Assembly (NCBI RefSeq): GCF_037975245.1
Contig: NC_092563.1
Span: forward strand, 24,704,960 to 24,768,959
Length of the DNA: 64,000 nt
From: Apostichopus japonicus
Lineage: Eukaryota; Echinodermata; Holothuroidea; Aspidochirotida; Stichopodidae
Reading direction: 5' to 3'
Part shown: in pieces, positions 50,401 through 57,283 of the stretch
Layout: each line of letters starts with the position of its first letter
Numbering within the stretch: the first letter of the stretch is position 1
Program-made: the position numbers and the translations under genes
Notes under the pieces: generated by a model
What the model was told of the DNA's origin: nothing
Database searches by the model: none
The model's input: only the letters and a program-made list of their open reading frames with translations

Positions 50401-51684
50401 TCATTCGGTGAGTTACGTATATCTAATTCCTTCCGCCGTATTAAACTCCGACCGTAATTAAGACTTCATACTTAAAAAAATGAGCGGAGATTAGTGCGAA
50501 TTAATTCGAATTCCACAGTGTGTGTGATATGAGTGTTGGTGGTACAAATGAGGGCTATCATATTTTGTAACATACAAAGGTAACATGTGATATGCAAATC
50601 ACAGGAACAAAGAAAATGTATAAAATTAATGTAAGCATCCCCCCCCCCCCAAAAAAAAAATATTGTAAACATTACAACAACAAAAGTAATGTGAATATTA
50701 CACACAAAAAAAGTAAAATTTAATGTACACATTATTAAAAGGTCAAAAAGGGTTTAGTAACTGTTACTGAAATTGTTCATAAATTATGTGGTATCATGCT
50801 TATTTACATGATAGAATATAAACGTAAATTTGTGCAATGATCTGATGCAGTATCTTCTTATATTCATTTGTTCTCTCCATTTAGAACCTTGCTAAAACCT
50901 AACATCCTAATCGGCGCTGAATATTGTATTTCAATCAATGTGGTTGTCGTTACCACCAATTAGTCTCTGCTTTCATTTTGGAAGATTTTTTCTTCCTCCA
51001 ACACATCCCACCCTCCCACTTTCCCTCCCCCCCCCACTCTTATCCACCCCTAAACCTGCCTATCTTTTCCCATCATTTTATGCCTCTGGATTTGTGTGAT
51101 AAGCTCATTGCAGATGGTAAGAGAGTTGTTTTTAGAATGTCTCCACAGATAACAAGGTAAATTAACTAACTGTGTAAGAGTCATATAGCATGAGACACAA
51201 TGTGCGTGCATACACGTACAAAAGCCACAGGAACTGCAGTGTAGTTGCCTCGTTCATGTATCTCATTACATTCCAGGAAACTAGAGCGAGTAAATATTCA
51301 AAGCCTTATTGAAAGTGAAGATACAGTAAAGAGGTAACAATGAAAAACGTATTTGCTCAGAAAACTGAAATCATGTATTGAACATTTTCAGAATTTTTTT
51401 TTTTTTTGCTGCAGATTTCAATTAAGGTACATACATAACATATATTAATTCATGTCAAATATGTATTTAAACAGTAAGACATGTTAAAATAGTACAATAT
51501 AGAGAGACAAGTATGTATTAATATGTATGCTAACTTCTCTCTCCTTTCCTCCAACTTCCTCCAATCCCAGGAAAACAGCATAGATGGTTACCATGTTGGA
51601 GAACACATAGATTTCATGAGAAATTTGGAGACAAAGTTTCGTAACATCGTTCTGAAAGATATGCAAACCCTCAATAAGGGATAA
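14309..51684 (+). CDS. TBC1D32: TBC1D32 / protein broad-minded, complete coding region in 31 exons
   Basis: BROMI is a large cilium-related protein with a C-terminal, probably catalytically inactive TBC (Rab-GAP-like) domain. In vertebrates it works with CDK20/CCRK and CILK1 in ciliary assembly and Hedgehog signalling. Thirty-one exons join in frame to 1306 residues; human TBC1D32 is about 1257. The C-terminus is diagnostic: [83 protein letters not shown] and a short tail to a stop at 51682. The N-terminal half is an armadillo/HEAT-like helical region. The ATG at 14309 lies two bases after an acceptor (TTTCCAG), so the 5' UTR begins in an upstream exon. No clear AATAAA was seen just after the stop. 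Divergent from TUBGCP2. Confidence 0.96.
15089..15244 (+). CDS. TBC1D32: TBC1D32 coding exon 2
   Basis: Residues 51-103: [20 protein letters not shown] and [14 protein letters not shown]. Donor GTAAGT; reading through hits TAA at once. A 35-bp minisatellite begins 17 bp after the donor. Confidence 0.93.
15262..16838. repeat. 35-bp minisatellite, about 45 copies, in TBC1D32 intron 2
   Basis: Units read TGCTGTCTGCTACTGCTGTA followed by TTACTGTTACTATTG. Three variants occur in blocks: ACTATT at the start, ACGTTT from about 15430 to 16080, then CTGCTGC plus ACTATT from about 16085 to 16490, then mixed units. The blocks imply local spread of variants by unequal exchange or conversion. All three plus-strand frames stay open for about 460-500 codons only because the 35-bp unit lacks stops in every frame; the Leu/Cys/Tyr-rich translations are artefacts. 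Confidence 0.96.
16900..17391. other. Rest of TBC1D32 intron 2
   Basis: AT-rich unique-looking intronic sequence between the minisatellite and exon 3. Nothing further recognised. Confidence 0.6.
17392..17584 (+). CDS. TBC1D32: TBC1D32 coding exon 3
   Basis: Residues 103-167: [38 protein letters not shown]. Acceptor CCACAG, donor GTAGAA, phase 0 out. Confidence 0.92.
17728..17802 (+). CDS. TBC1D32: TBC1D32 coding exon 4
   Basis: Residues 168-192: [20 protein letters not shown] then GKPLD. Phase 0 at both ends. Donor GTAAGA. Confidence 0.9.
18077..18104 (-). ncRNA. Hammerhead-ribozyme-like remnant
   Basis: On the minus strand: CTGAAGA, a stem of AGATCC with GGATC around a short loop, then AAAACGTC. 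The consensus would be CTGANGA, stem II, GAAAC. The first base of the GAAA box is changed, so activity is doubtful. Its 3' flank (plus-strand GTAAAAGTAAGTTGGCCTGA) recurs near 41895 with an intact GAAAC box. Such motifs are known from Penelope-like elements and retrozymes. Confidence 0.5.
18563..18688 (+). CDS. TBC1D32: TBC1D32 coding exon 5
   Basis: Residues 193-234: [39 protein letters not shown]. Phase 0 at both ends; HEAT-like helices. Donor GTAAGT. Confidence 0.92.
19239..19317 (+). CDS. TBC1D32: TBC1D32 coding exon 6
   Basis: Residues 235-261: [26 protein letters not shown]. The open frame runs on to a stop at 19377-19379, but a GTGAGC donor after CTGG gives the family-like join to exon 7. 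Confidence 0.88.
19959..20062 (+). CDS. TBC1D32: TBC1D32 coding exon 7
   Basis: Residues 261-295, [20 protein letters not shown] then [14 protein letters not shown]. Donor GTTTGT. Followed by the 3.9-kb intron that holds the nested transposon stack. Confidence 0.87.
21971..22121. repeat. Perfect inverted repeat: 69-bp arms, 13-nt loop
   Basis: Left arm 21971-22039 and right arm 22053-22121 are exact reverse complements. The arms contain TTCGGGCAAAAGTCCTG and CGGGCAGCCTAAGAGGAG. The loop is TA-rich. Lies in the middle nested element inside TBC1D32 intron 7 and would be transcribed with the pre-mRNA. Confidence 0.95.
22317..22966. mobile_element. Innermost nested element, 8-bp target duplication ACCTGGAC
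   Basis: ACCTGGAC at 22309-22316 and 22967-22974. Inverted ends CAAGGGCGGCGGAACCGGGG and, on the complement at the right, CAAGGGCGGCGGAAGCACTT. Interior carries the shared core (GCGCCAACCGATGGTGGCGC near 22524) and a CCGTTTCCGGCCATCTGAGG segment. No coding frame. Confidence 0.85.
23943..24004 (+). CDS. TBC1D32: TBC1D32 coding exon 8
   Basis: Residues 296-316: [20 protein letters not shown], matching the conserved FRLMNEFQ...YWIRHPE block. Donor GTGACT. The acceptor lies only 31 bp after the end of a TA-flanked transposon. Confidence 0.93.
24615..24756 (+). CDS. TBC1D32: TBC1D32 coding exon 9
   Basis: Residues 316-363: [35 protein letters not shown]. Donor GTAAGT; phase 0 out. Confidence 0.92.
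25303..25359 (+). CDS. TBC1D32: TBC1D32 coding exon 10
   Basis: Nineteen residues (364-382), [19 protein letters not shown]. Phase 0 at both ends. Donor GTAAAG. Confidence 0.9.
26529..26628 (+). CDS. TBC1D32: TBC1D32 coding exon 11
   Basis: Residues 383-416: [33 protein letters not shown]. Donor GTAAAA. Confidence 0.9.
27086..27229 (+). CDS. TBC1D32: TBC1D32 coding exon 12
   Basis: Residues 416-464: [40 protein letters not shown]. Donor GTAGGG; a CATT-type microsatellite begins about 25 bp later. Confidence 0.92.
27255..27735. repeat. (CATT/CATC)n tetranucleotide microsatellite
   Basis: Nearly 500 bp of interrupted ATTC/ATCC repeats in TBC1D32 intron 12. The Ser/His/Ile/Pro-rich open frame across it is an artefact. 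Confidence 0.95.
27961..28038 (+). CDS. TBC1D32: TBC1D32 coding exon 13
   Basis: Residues 464-490: [20 protein letters not shown]. Acceptor TTTTCTGCAG, donor GTAAGT. Confidence 0.9.
28086..28443 (+). mobile_element. Dispersed repeat, copy 1
   Basis: About 360 bp closely matching a second copy at 57284-57661 in the same orientation. Shared blocks include ACGTCTCATGCCGGT, GAAGTGTTAGACACCACCAT, AGCGATGGACATCTCAG, GTTTGGGGCGAGTCTTCAAT. No terminal repeats or coding potential resolved, so class is unknown. Confidence 0.8.
29158..29315 (+). CDS. TBC1D32: TBC1D32 coding exon 14 (tandem NAGNAG acceptor)
   Basis: Residues 490-542: [40 protein letters not shown]. The acceptor reads CAGTAG; use of either AG keeps the frame and adds or drops one Val. 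Donor GTATGT. Confidence 0.91.
29574..29692 (+). CDS. TBC1D32: TBC1D32 coding exon 15
   Basis: Residues 543-582: [36 protein letters not shown]. Donor GTAAGT. Confidence 0.92.
30445..30646 (+). CDS. TBC1D32: TBC1D32 coding exon 16
   Basis: Residues 582-649: [40 protein letters not shown]. Donor GTTGGT, weak at +3 but in phase. Confidence 0.91.
31090..31239 (+). CDS. TBC1D32: TBC1D32 coding exon 17
   Basis: Residues 650-699, a Ser/Thr/Gly-rich linker ([19 protein letters not shown]) followed by [17 protein letters not shown]. Phase 0 at both ends. Confidence 0.9.
31933..32013 (+). CDS. TBC1D32: TBC1D32 coding exon 18
   Basis: Residues 700-726: [27 protein letters not shown]. Phase 0 at both ends. 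Donor GTCTGT. Confidence 0.91.
32119..32488. mobile_element. hAT-type miniature element, target duplication GTTTAGCT
   Basis: GTTTAGCT at 32111-32118 and 32489-32496. Ends CAAGGGTGGGCAACCTATGG and, on the complement at the right, CAGGGGTGGGCAACCTTTTT. The GGGTGGGCAACC terminus with an 8-bp duplication is typical of hAT non-autonomous families. 370 bp, no frame. In TBC1D32 intron 18. Confidence 0.9.
33106..33193 (+). CDS. TBC1D32: TBC1D32 coding exon 19
   Basis: Residues 727-756: [29 protein letters not shown]. Donor GTAAGA. Confidence 0.92.
34105..34226 (+). CDS. TBC1D32: TBC1D32 coding exon 20
   Basis: Residues 756-796: [20 protein letters not shown]. Donor GTATGT; phase 0 out. Confidence 0.92.
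34582..34701 (+). CDS. TBC1D32: TBC1D32 coding exon 21
   Basis: Residues 797-836: [33 protein letters not shown]. Phase 0 at both ends. Donor GTAAGT. Confidence 0.92.
35270..35735. repeat. Three tandem copies of a ~157-bp unit
   Basis: Units begin near 35271, 35431 and 35587 with ACATGCAAACATTGAACTAT and end with CTTCTCTGTGACATGCTC. In TBC1D32 intron 21. Confidence 0.88.
35804..35892 (+). CDS. TBC1D32: TBC1D32 coding exon 22
   Basis: Residues 837-866: [29 protein letters not shown]. Donor GTGAGA. Confidence 0.92.
35985..36390. repeat. ~26-bp degenerate minisatellite
   Basis: About 15 units around GGTAGGTATGGTTGAAATAC with AGACACTG or AAACAGTTG spacers, in TBC1D32 intron 22. Confidence 0.85.
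36434..36544 (+). CDS. TBC1D32: TBC1D32 coding exon 23
   Basis: Residues 866-903: [36 protein letters not shown]. Donor GTGAGT. Confidence 0.92.
36904..37112 (+). CDS. TBC1D32: TBC1D32 coding exon 24 (source of the decayed copy at 44.7 kb)
   Basis: Residues 903-973: [63 protein letters not shown] and GGP-ER-LP are family landmarks. Donor GTTAGT. Confidence 0.94.
37347..40698. mobile_element. 3.35-kb TA-flanked inverted-repeat transposon
   Basis: TA at 37345-37346 and 40699-40700. Terminal inverted repeats of about 43 bp start CAGTACCGCCCAGATTAAAT at both ends, with one mismatch in the next bases (CGGCTGTGG against CGGCCGTGG). Subterminal DNA is rich in ATCGTGAT/CACGAT subrepeats on both sides. 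No long frame, so it is non-autonomous despite its size. TA duplication suggests a Tc1/mariner-type or related superfamily. In TBC1D32 intron 24. Confidence 0.9.
38975..39490. mobile_element. Probable element nested in the 3.35-kb transposon
   Basis: Inverted blocks TCTCTATGTTCCGACGTC (left, near 38981) and GTCGGAACGTAGAGACG (right, near 39464) enclose degenerate runs of AATTTTTTTGGACCCAAAT in both orientations. Exact ends and target duplication were not resolved. Confidence 0.55.
41526..41651 (+). CDS. TBC1D32: TBC1D32 coding exon 25
   Basis: Residues 973-1015: [40 protein letters not shown]. Donor GTAATC. Sits after a 4.4-kb intron expanded by a TA-flanked transposon. Confidence 0.92.
41895..41930 (-). 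ncRNA. Fragment of hammerhead-associated repeat
   Basis: Minus strand shows GGATTGAAACGTCCAGCCC, the 3' core side of the motif at 18 kb with the GAAAC box intact. The CTGANGA box is not convincingly present, so this is a remnant only. Confidence 0.4.
42683..42839 (+). CDS. TBC1D32: TBC1D32 coding exon 26
   Basis: Residues 1015-1067: [20 protein letters not shown] matches the vertebrate [11 protein letters not shown] block; then [20 protein letters not shown]. Donor GTAAGA. Confidence 0.94.
42988..43180. repeat. Imperfect tandem duplication, ~130 bp period
   Basis: Two diverged copies share CAACARTTYG-AACATACCC and AATCATT-ATGTGTKTTTGTATGA, in TBC1D32 intron 26. Confidence 0.7.
44103..44224 (+). 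CDS. TBC1D32: TBC1D32 coding exon 27
   Basis: Residues 1067-1108: [40 protein letters not shown]. Donor GTATCC, weak, but phase 1 matches exon 28. Confidence 0.9.
44312..44450. repeat. GGTTTATATGCTGT tandem repeat
   Basis: Short repeats of GGTTTATATGCTGTCGTT and GGTTTATATGGCAAAAT organised in about two 67-bp higher-order units, in TBC1D32 intron 27. Confidence 0.85.
44650..44798 (+). pseudogene. Decayed duplicate of TBC1D32 exon 24 inside intron 27
   Basis: After a retained acceptor (GATTCTAG at 44691-44698) the frame reads [20 protein letters not shown] then VIGGP, against [25 protein letters not shown] in exon 24. Intron sequence before the acceptor (TTTCCTTTCGTT) is also similar. Homology ends at GGTCCC/GGTCCCC; the copy then runs into a stop at 44796. 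It keeps about 90 of 209 bases and lacks the donor. Inclusion between exons 27 and 28 would truncate the protein, so it is most likely silent. Confidence 0.85.
45082..45236 (+). CDS. TBC1D32: TBC1D32 coding exon 28
   Basis: Residues 1108-1159, in the TBC-like domain: [36 protein letters not shown]. Donor GTAAGT. Confidence 0.95.
46600..47530. repeat. TATGATRTATG-type degenerate minisatellite
   Basis: Nearly 1 kb of GGTATGATGT, TATGATTTTATGTGATACAT and related blocks in irregular order in TBC1D32 intron 28. Confidence 0.9.
47732..47872 (+). CDS. TBC1D32: TBC1D32 coding exon 29
   Basis: Residues 1160-1206: [37 protein letters not shown]. Phase 0 at both ends. Donor GTTAGA. Confidence 0.95.
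47927..48010. repeat. (GGGGGTTAGCA)n short tandem repeat
   Basis: About seven 11-12-bp units of GGGGGTTAGCAG, G-rich on the plus strand, in TBC1D32 intron 29. Confidence 0.9.
49430..49930. repeat. ~160-bp tandem repeat
   Basis: Three partial units; blocks GGAAATTAATGAAGGATATA and AATTATGGTGGTGATGCAAT recur about 160 bp apart, in TBC1D32 intron 29. Confidence 0.85.
50199..50387 (+). CDS. TBC1D32: TBC1D32 coding exon 30
   Basis: Residues 1207-1269: [46 protein letters not shown]. Phase 0 at both ends. Donor GTGAGA. Confidence 0.96.
51571..51684 (+). CDS. TBC1D32: TBC1D32 coding exon 31 with stop
   Basis: Residues 1270-1306: [37 protein letters not shown], then TAA. Matches the vertebrate C-terminal tail with RNIVLKDM against RTVLLRDM. 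Confidence 0.94.
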   Translation, partial: ENSIDGYHVGEHIDFMRNLETKFRNIVLKDMQTLNKG

Positions 51685-52981
51685 TGAGCAAATATTGTGA
51701 TGGATACTAATTTACCGGTAACCTGTACGCAGAAGGACAAAAAACCCTGTTCTGAACCAGCCCGGTACTACCATGGATTAGTTGATGCCACTTGTTTGAT
51801 ATTGTAATCAATTAATGTGTCCAAATGTTAAGCCAGTTTGCAGGATGAGTTGTAGCGTATCCAGATGAAACATATTGTGTATTTTTTCTTCTTATTAACT
51901 GATAAACTTGCATAATGAGGCACTAGGTGATGAACCAGTTCCTGGTTCCAAATGAAAACATGTTGTAGAAAACACATGTTATAAGATGCTTGAAGCGTTT
52001 AGCTTGACTTGAAACTGTTGAAGAATACATATTGAAAGATCTCCACTCGTGAATACTCATAAATGAAAGTGTATACAGTTCTGGTGATCTACTCACAGTA
52101 TCGTTAAGATCTACAGGCAGAGACTGCAACCTATCAAGTTCTGCTGAACTAGATAGGACCATTATGACCACACTCCCAGTGATACTGATGTTATTCACTT
52201 TACATGACATTACCATCTTCCCTGCCCATAGCAAATACCACCCGCCGAGTCCCCCTGTTTTTGCCCGAAAACAGGGGATATTGAATATCTTCCCCTAGTT
52301 TGAAATACTAGCCATACTGAACACTCCTCTGCACAAATTAATGGTTATAAACACACAGTGTACTATTTCAGTGGTCAAGCCAAACTTGTCTTCACACACA
52401 GGAATCTAGTGCAGGCCATTAGAGCACTTTAAAGCAGCTTAAAAATCATACAGTTGCCGGTCAATTAATTAGCTGCGGTCAAGAATTAATCCTAATGGCA
52501 GTACTTGGGGTAGTTAATGCTATCAAGTAAATTATTAATGCTTGAGTGAACATTTCAAATTAACGACAGAATTTAAGATGCTTCCCTTCCATCTTCGAGT
52601 GCGGTCAAAAGTTCAGCTTCAATGCTTACCGTTGTTGATGTCTGCTCAATTATTTCATACAATCGTTTAGTCACTATAATTTAACTTGTTTGTTTCTTCT
52701 ACTTCCTTTGGTTAAATAACTCTGTCTTAATATTATCTGAGAAGGCTTCAGTTGTGTGAATTCATCTGTCACCATCACCAGGTACTGTCATTTTTCAATT
52801 TTACATATTCATTAGAGATATAATTCAACAGACTCATTTATCACTCATTGTCATGCATGCATGCATGGATGTAATAGTCAGAAAATGGAGGTATATGCAT
52901 CCCAAATTTTCTCTGATCAAGTTGGTTGATAAGTTTTGTGGTACTCAGTTTTCCTAGACAGTTGAGGTATTGGGTAACTGT
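51685..52981. other. 3' flank of TBC1D32, no gene seen
   Basis: Holds the TBC1D32 3' UTR and then AT-rich intergenic DNA. A minus-strand frame at 51923-52234 overlaps the expected UTR, shows no family features and is not supported. Confidence 0.6.
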
Positions 52982-53884
52982 CGTAGGCGTAGAAGCCCAG
53001 TTTGATTTTGGGGGGGCTGTCAGGCGCAGCGGAACGGAAAAATTATTGGGGGGGCTAATGCGGGAGACTATCTAACCGGAGCTCCACCATCGGTTGGCGC
53101 GGAGCGTACAAGAAAATTTTGGGTTTTTCAAACCCCCAGATGGCCGGAAACGGCACTTCCCGAGTGTTTTATGCTGCGAATACCTAGCCCTAAAATATGG
53201 GTCTCAAGCCTGCAATTTCTCAGATTGCACGTAAAAATCTGTAAAAACATTGTAATTTGTATATTCGATGGTGTTTTAAGAGAGTAGCTATTACTCGTAG
53301 TGTACTCGCAAAGGTCTATAGCCAGGGGACGGGCCGAGGGTCCCCCAGGATTTACTAAAATTATTACACCTATATAGTATACGTGTGCATCGGACAGATC
53401 GACAAGTATGCATTGAAAAATGGGCAGATGCACGTTTCGGAGCCTTGGTAAATATTGGGGGGGCTTATCATGCATTTGCCCCCTCAACTTTTTCATTGGG
53501 GGGCTGAGCCCCCCCCCAAGCCCCCCCGGTTCCGCCGCCACTGGGGGCTGTAACGACTTGCCTGAAAAATATAACCATATAACCGGAGCACGTGTCAACA
53601 TGTTAATATGCATATCATATAGGCATGCATCGGTTATTACATGGCAAGCTATATAATAACATACAATCATTTGCCCTTCCATATTGATTACAATTATTAA
53701 GTCGTTACAATAATAATGATCATAATAATATCAGGTTAACCATTGAAAAACACATTGCAAATAATTTTTTTTTCAGTAGGTGCCCGAAAAATTCTCAGCA
53801 TATTGCTCGAATTTTCACAAAAATTTTTGGTTGGAGGGGGGCTGTAGCCCCCCCCCCCACAGTCTCCCTGCCTCCTACGCCTTT
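52982..53884. mobile_element. AGGCGTA-family element, interrupted
   Basis: Direct repeats GGTAACTGT at 52973-52981 and 53885-53893. Left end CGTAGGCGTAG; right end on the complement AAAGGCGTAGGAGG. Without its inserted element it is about 370 bp and is homologous, in opposite orientation, to the 412-bp element at 55330, sharing CAAGTCGTTACAGCCCC (complement) and CAGTAGGTGCCCGAAAAA. Confidence 0.8.
53021..53543. mobile_element. Nested CGGCGGAAC-type element, target duplication GGGGCTGT
   Basis: GGGGCTGT at 53013-53020 and 53544-53551. Left end CAGGCGCAGCGGAACGG; right end on the complement CAGTGGCGGCGGAACCGG. Interior has the core GCTCCACCATCGGTTGGCGC near 53081 and AAACGGCACTTCCCGAG. Same relation to its host as the 22317-22966 element has to its host. 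Confidence 0.82.
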
Positions 53885-54647
53885 GGTAACTGTGCAGAGG
53901 ACAATATGTATAATGCAGGTATATGCAATGCAAGTTGGTTGATAAGTTTTGAAGTTCTCATTTTCATATTGGGTTACTCTGAAGAGAAACAGAGGGGAAG
54001 GGAACTTGTCTACCTCCCCCTCCCCTTCCCTCACCCCCCCCCCCAGCCCTAAGATTTGGTATATAATTATCTGCAAGTAGCTCAGTAGTGTGAAAAAAAT
54101 TTGCATTTTATATGACACCTGATTTTAGGTTTCGTAATACCACTTTGTGGAATGTTGATCTCAGAGTCTCCCTGCTTATGTTCGCCACAACCAGGTATCA
54201 GAACAAGAACATTTGCGGCTGTGGATAGTGTATTATAGCATGACTGGGTGGATAATTGGGGGTTACTTTGGAAAGCATATTAATGAAAATTCATGTTTTT
54301 GCCGTTTCTAGTGGAAGCTAGAAGAGAGCATTTTTGGAATCAAGTTCAAAACTAAGACTTATACCTTTGTGTAGAAACTAACGTTATTTTCCAAAATGTA
54401 CAAATTTGTGTGCAATAGCTTATAGTATTTTTATATAACAGTACGATCTTGTGTATTAAAAACGTGTGCTTCTCGTATCAGAAAAATTTTGTTATTTCTC
54501 TGTGTATTGTTTGCTTATTTGTAGTAATGGTTTTCTTCTTGGTTTATGAACCAGTAAACAACAAAATGGTTGAAGGCAAACTTGTAGTGAGTTAATTTGT
54601 AGCTAGTTCTATAGTAACAAGTAGTTCTATAGTAGTTTTATAGTAGC

Positions 54648-54800
54648 TCAGGCGCGTATCCAGGATTTTCTAACCCGGGGGGCGCGAATTACTATCTAAG
54701 CGGAGCGCCACCATCGGTTGGCGCGGAGCGTTCAAGAAAATTTCTGGTTTTATACCCCCCAGATCACCGGAAATGACACTTCTCGGGCTTGAAAATGACC
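54648..54800 (+). mobile_element. Copy of the shared core repeat with a CAGGCGCGTATCCAGG start
   Basis: CAGGCGCGTATCCAGGATTT is followed by a G-rich run, AGCGGAGCGCCACCATCGG and AATGACACTTCTCGGG. The other end was not found with confidence. A 21-22-bp direct repeat beginning TGTAGCTAGTTCTATAGTAA at about 54597 and 56565 brackets roughly 2 kb and may mark a composite insertion. Confidence 0.55.
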
Positions 54801-55329
54801 AACCAAATGTATACACTTTTGCCTGAGAACCAAGTATTTCTCAATTTTTTTTCCATCCATAACCTTTTTGAAGATTGTCACCAGTCACACATCATGTTCG
54901 ACCTCATTGCATGTCCTATGGATCATTGCTTTTGTAGGCGATTCTACGTCACGGCCCACAATATCCGAAAGCCCCACTTTTCAAGGTTTTAAGCCCATTA
55001 TTTGTTGAGAATTTGAAAATTCACATTTCTCGTGAATAAAAATCACTTCAAAACATACCCATAATGTTGCACAAAATTCAATCTATGGACAACCAATATG
55101 GAAAAACCTCCTTGAACCCCTAATAGACAGGTACAAATTGCACGAGTAGAGGAAAGTATGATGAAGAATCTTGGTGAGGAAATTTTCGAAAATTCAGACA
55201 CAGTTAATTTATTGGTGTAGAAATATTAAAACCTCTTATTATGGCTATTATAAAACTTCGTTGAAGGAAATGAAAAATAGCAGATATTTCCGATATCAGG
55301 TATATCGAAACCGAACACTACACACATAG

Positions 55330-55741
55330 GCGTAGGTCCCGTAGGAGGCGGGGCTGCAGCCCCCGCCCCGCAACCAGTTTTTTTCCCATTTTTTCGGGCA
55401 CCTACTGAGAGAAAAATAAATAGCAATGAATAGCTTAAAAATGATCTCCTTGGTAATTAAAATAAAGTTCTAAGATTGGCCGACATTATACTGTAAAAGA
55501 GAGTTTGACATAAATGGATCTGTATGCTTTTTCTCCATCTACATAAGACATTTGGTTGTTTACATTAGCGTCCGGCGGTATACTGCTGTGCTACTTTCAC
55601 GGACCGTAAGGTACACGATGCCATGCAATGTAATGACCGATGCTTGCTTATATGTTATTGGCATCGATATGTTGAACGAAATTTTGGCTTTTTTTTCGGG
55701 CAAGTCGTTACAGCCCCAAATCCAATTGGGCTACGCCTTCG
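55330..55741. mobile_element. AGGCGTA-family element, 412 bp, uninterrupted
   Basis: Thirteen-bp direct repeats ACTACACACATAG at 55317-55329 and 55742-55754. GCGTAGG near the left end and CTACGCC near the right. Contains CGGGCACCTACTGAGA and CAAGTCGTTACAGCCCC, shared with the 52982 element in inverse orientation. Confidence 0.8.
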
Positions 55742-55854
55742 ACTACACACATAGACAGTTTTTGAGGCTGTTCATAGTGAAACAGGCATTTCAATGCTCA
55801 CTGATATGATGTTATATCTGCTCTTTGCTTTACAAATTCGAACAGGCGTGTAGC

Positions 55855-56140
55855 GAGTAATTGCCAAGGGAGGGGCGAAGCCTGTAGGCAAACTATCTAA
55901 GCGAAGCGCCACCATGAGTTGGCGCGAAGCGTACAAGAAAAATTTTGGCCGAAAATGCCTCCCAGATCGCTGGAAATGACACTTCCCAGGCCTTGTAAGT
56001 TGCACCTAAGCATTGTCTATTTTGAAATTACTAGCGATGTCATAAAGAAAATTTGCTCGGGGGGGGGGGCGGTCGCCCCCTTCCCGAAATGCGTCATGTT
56101 CCCGACGACCCCGTCGAGTTCAAGACCAGCCACAGTTGGT
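55855..56140 (+). mobile_element. Further copy of the shared core repeat
   Basis: AAGCGAAGCGCCACCATGAG, then GAAGCGTACAAGAAAAATTT, TCGCTGGAAATGACACTTCC and a G-rich/C-rich run at 56058-56080. Ends not resolved. Confidence 0.6.
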
Positions 56141-56149
56141 TCCATATAG

Positions 56150-57283
56150 CACAATTGTACAATTGTTTAAGGCGTCCATACACACACGCGCGTTATGATA
56201 GACCATATATAGTATTTATATAGATACATTAGTGAGAGAGGAAAAAAAACGTCAAAAATGGAGTTGTTGGTGTAAGGGGTAGGGTGAGGCGCACACCCCC
56301 TCCGTAATCCTTGATCTGTCACTGGCTACCCTGTGTATATAATAGGGATCAGCGCTTTAACTATGACTGTTCCTCTTTCTCTCCCCGAAGTCTTGGCTAT
56401 CTTCTATTCCCTCCCTTTCTCCTTTTTCTCTCTTTTTTCTTCTTCTTTTCCCTTCCTTTCTCTCCTCCTTTTCTTTTTTCCCCCTCCTTTTCCCTTTTTT
56501 CTTCTCTTTTTTTCTCTCCTCTTTTTCTTACCCGGGGGGCGCGCGCCCCCAACGCCCCCCCTATTGTAGCTAGTTCTATAGTAACAATTCTATCATTCCA
56601 ATTGTGCATAAACGCCATGCCCCCGTCCCTCACCCTTAGTTGCATGGAATAGACTGTCGAGAGATAAGCGGTGTCAAGTATTTCAGGGGTACCATACCCA
56701 CCCCCCCAACCCCACCCCTCCTCTCCCTCTCCCTGACACCCCAAAGTAGTTATTAACACATTTCGTGTAGAACTAATCATAGTTATTGCCTAATTAAGCC
56801 TCAGATTGCTCAATTTCACGCCGGAAATTTGATCGTTTTGAAGGGGAGACATGAAAGACTCAACAACATGGGAGTCTGCTTCAACGAACCCAAATGCCAC
56901 ACTCTCCTACCTTCTTAAAATACTAGATCTGCCACTGATCGTTAGGCACTCCTCTTCCTTTTTAAATCATGGATCTGTCCCTGATCGTCAGGGAATTTAT
57001 TCCAGTTTTATTCTTCTATTTCTATGGTCAGTTAGTTACATAAGTGATGTCAGAAGATGAATGACTTCCTGACCGAAAGAAGGTAATAATAAATTCCTAA
57101 ATATAAATAGAGCTATATCAAGACCCCCCCCCCCCCGGCCAAAAAAAATATATAAAATATGGCTAGATTGCCCCAAAATGTCGAGATTTACTGAAAATGA
57201 CATAGTTTTCTGCCACGGTTTTGCAAACATTATTTCAATGATATTGAGAGCTTTTGATAGAACCCTGTATTGTAGTTGTTAAA
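56150..57283. other. Gene-free repeat-rich intergenic DNA
   Basis: A long pyrimidine (CT-rich) tract at 56390-56530 and C-rich runs. Open frames here are low-complexity and unsupported. Confidence 0.6.

Noticed and set aside
53128-53682. 184-codon minus-strand frame
   Set aside because: Spans two nested mobile elements and their G-rich runs; no family features.
56311-56780. Phe/Ser/Pro-rich and Lys/Glu/Gly-rich frames on opposite strands
   Set aside because: Both derive from a CT-rich low-complexity tract.
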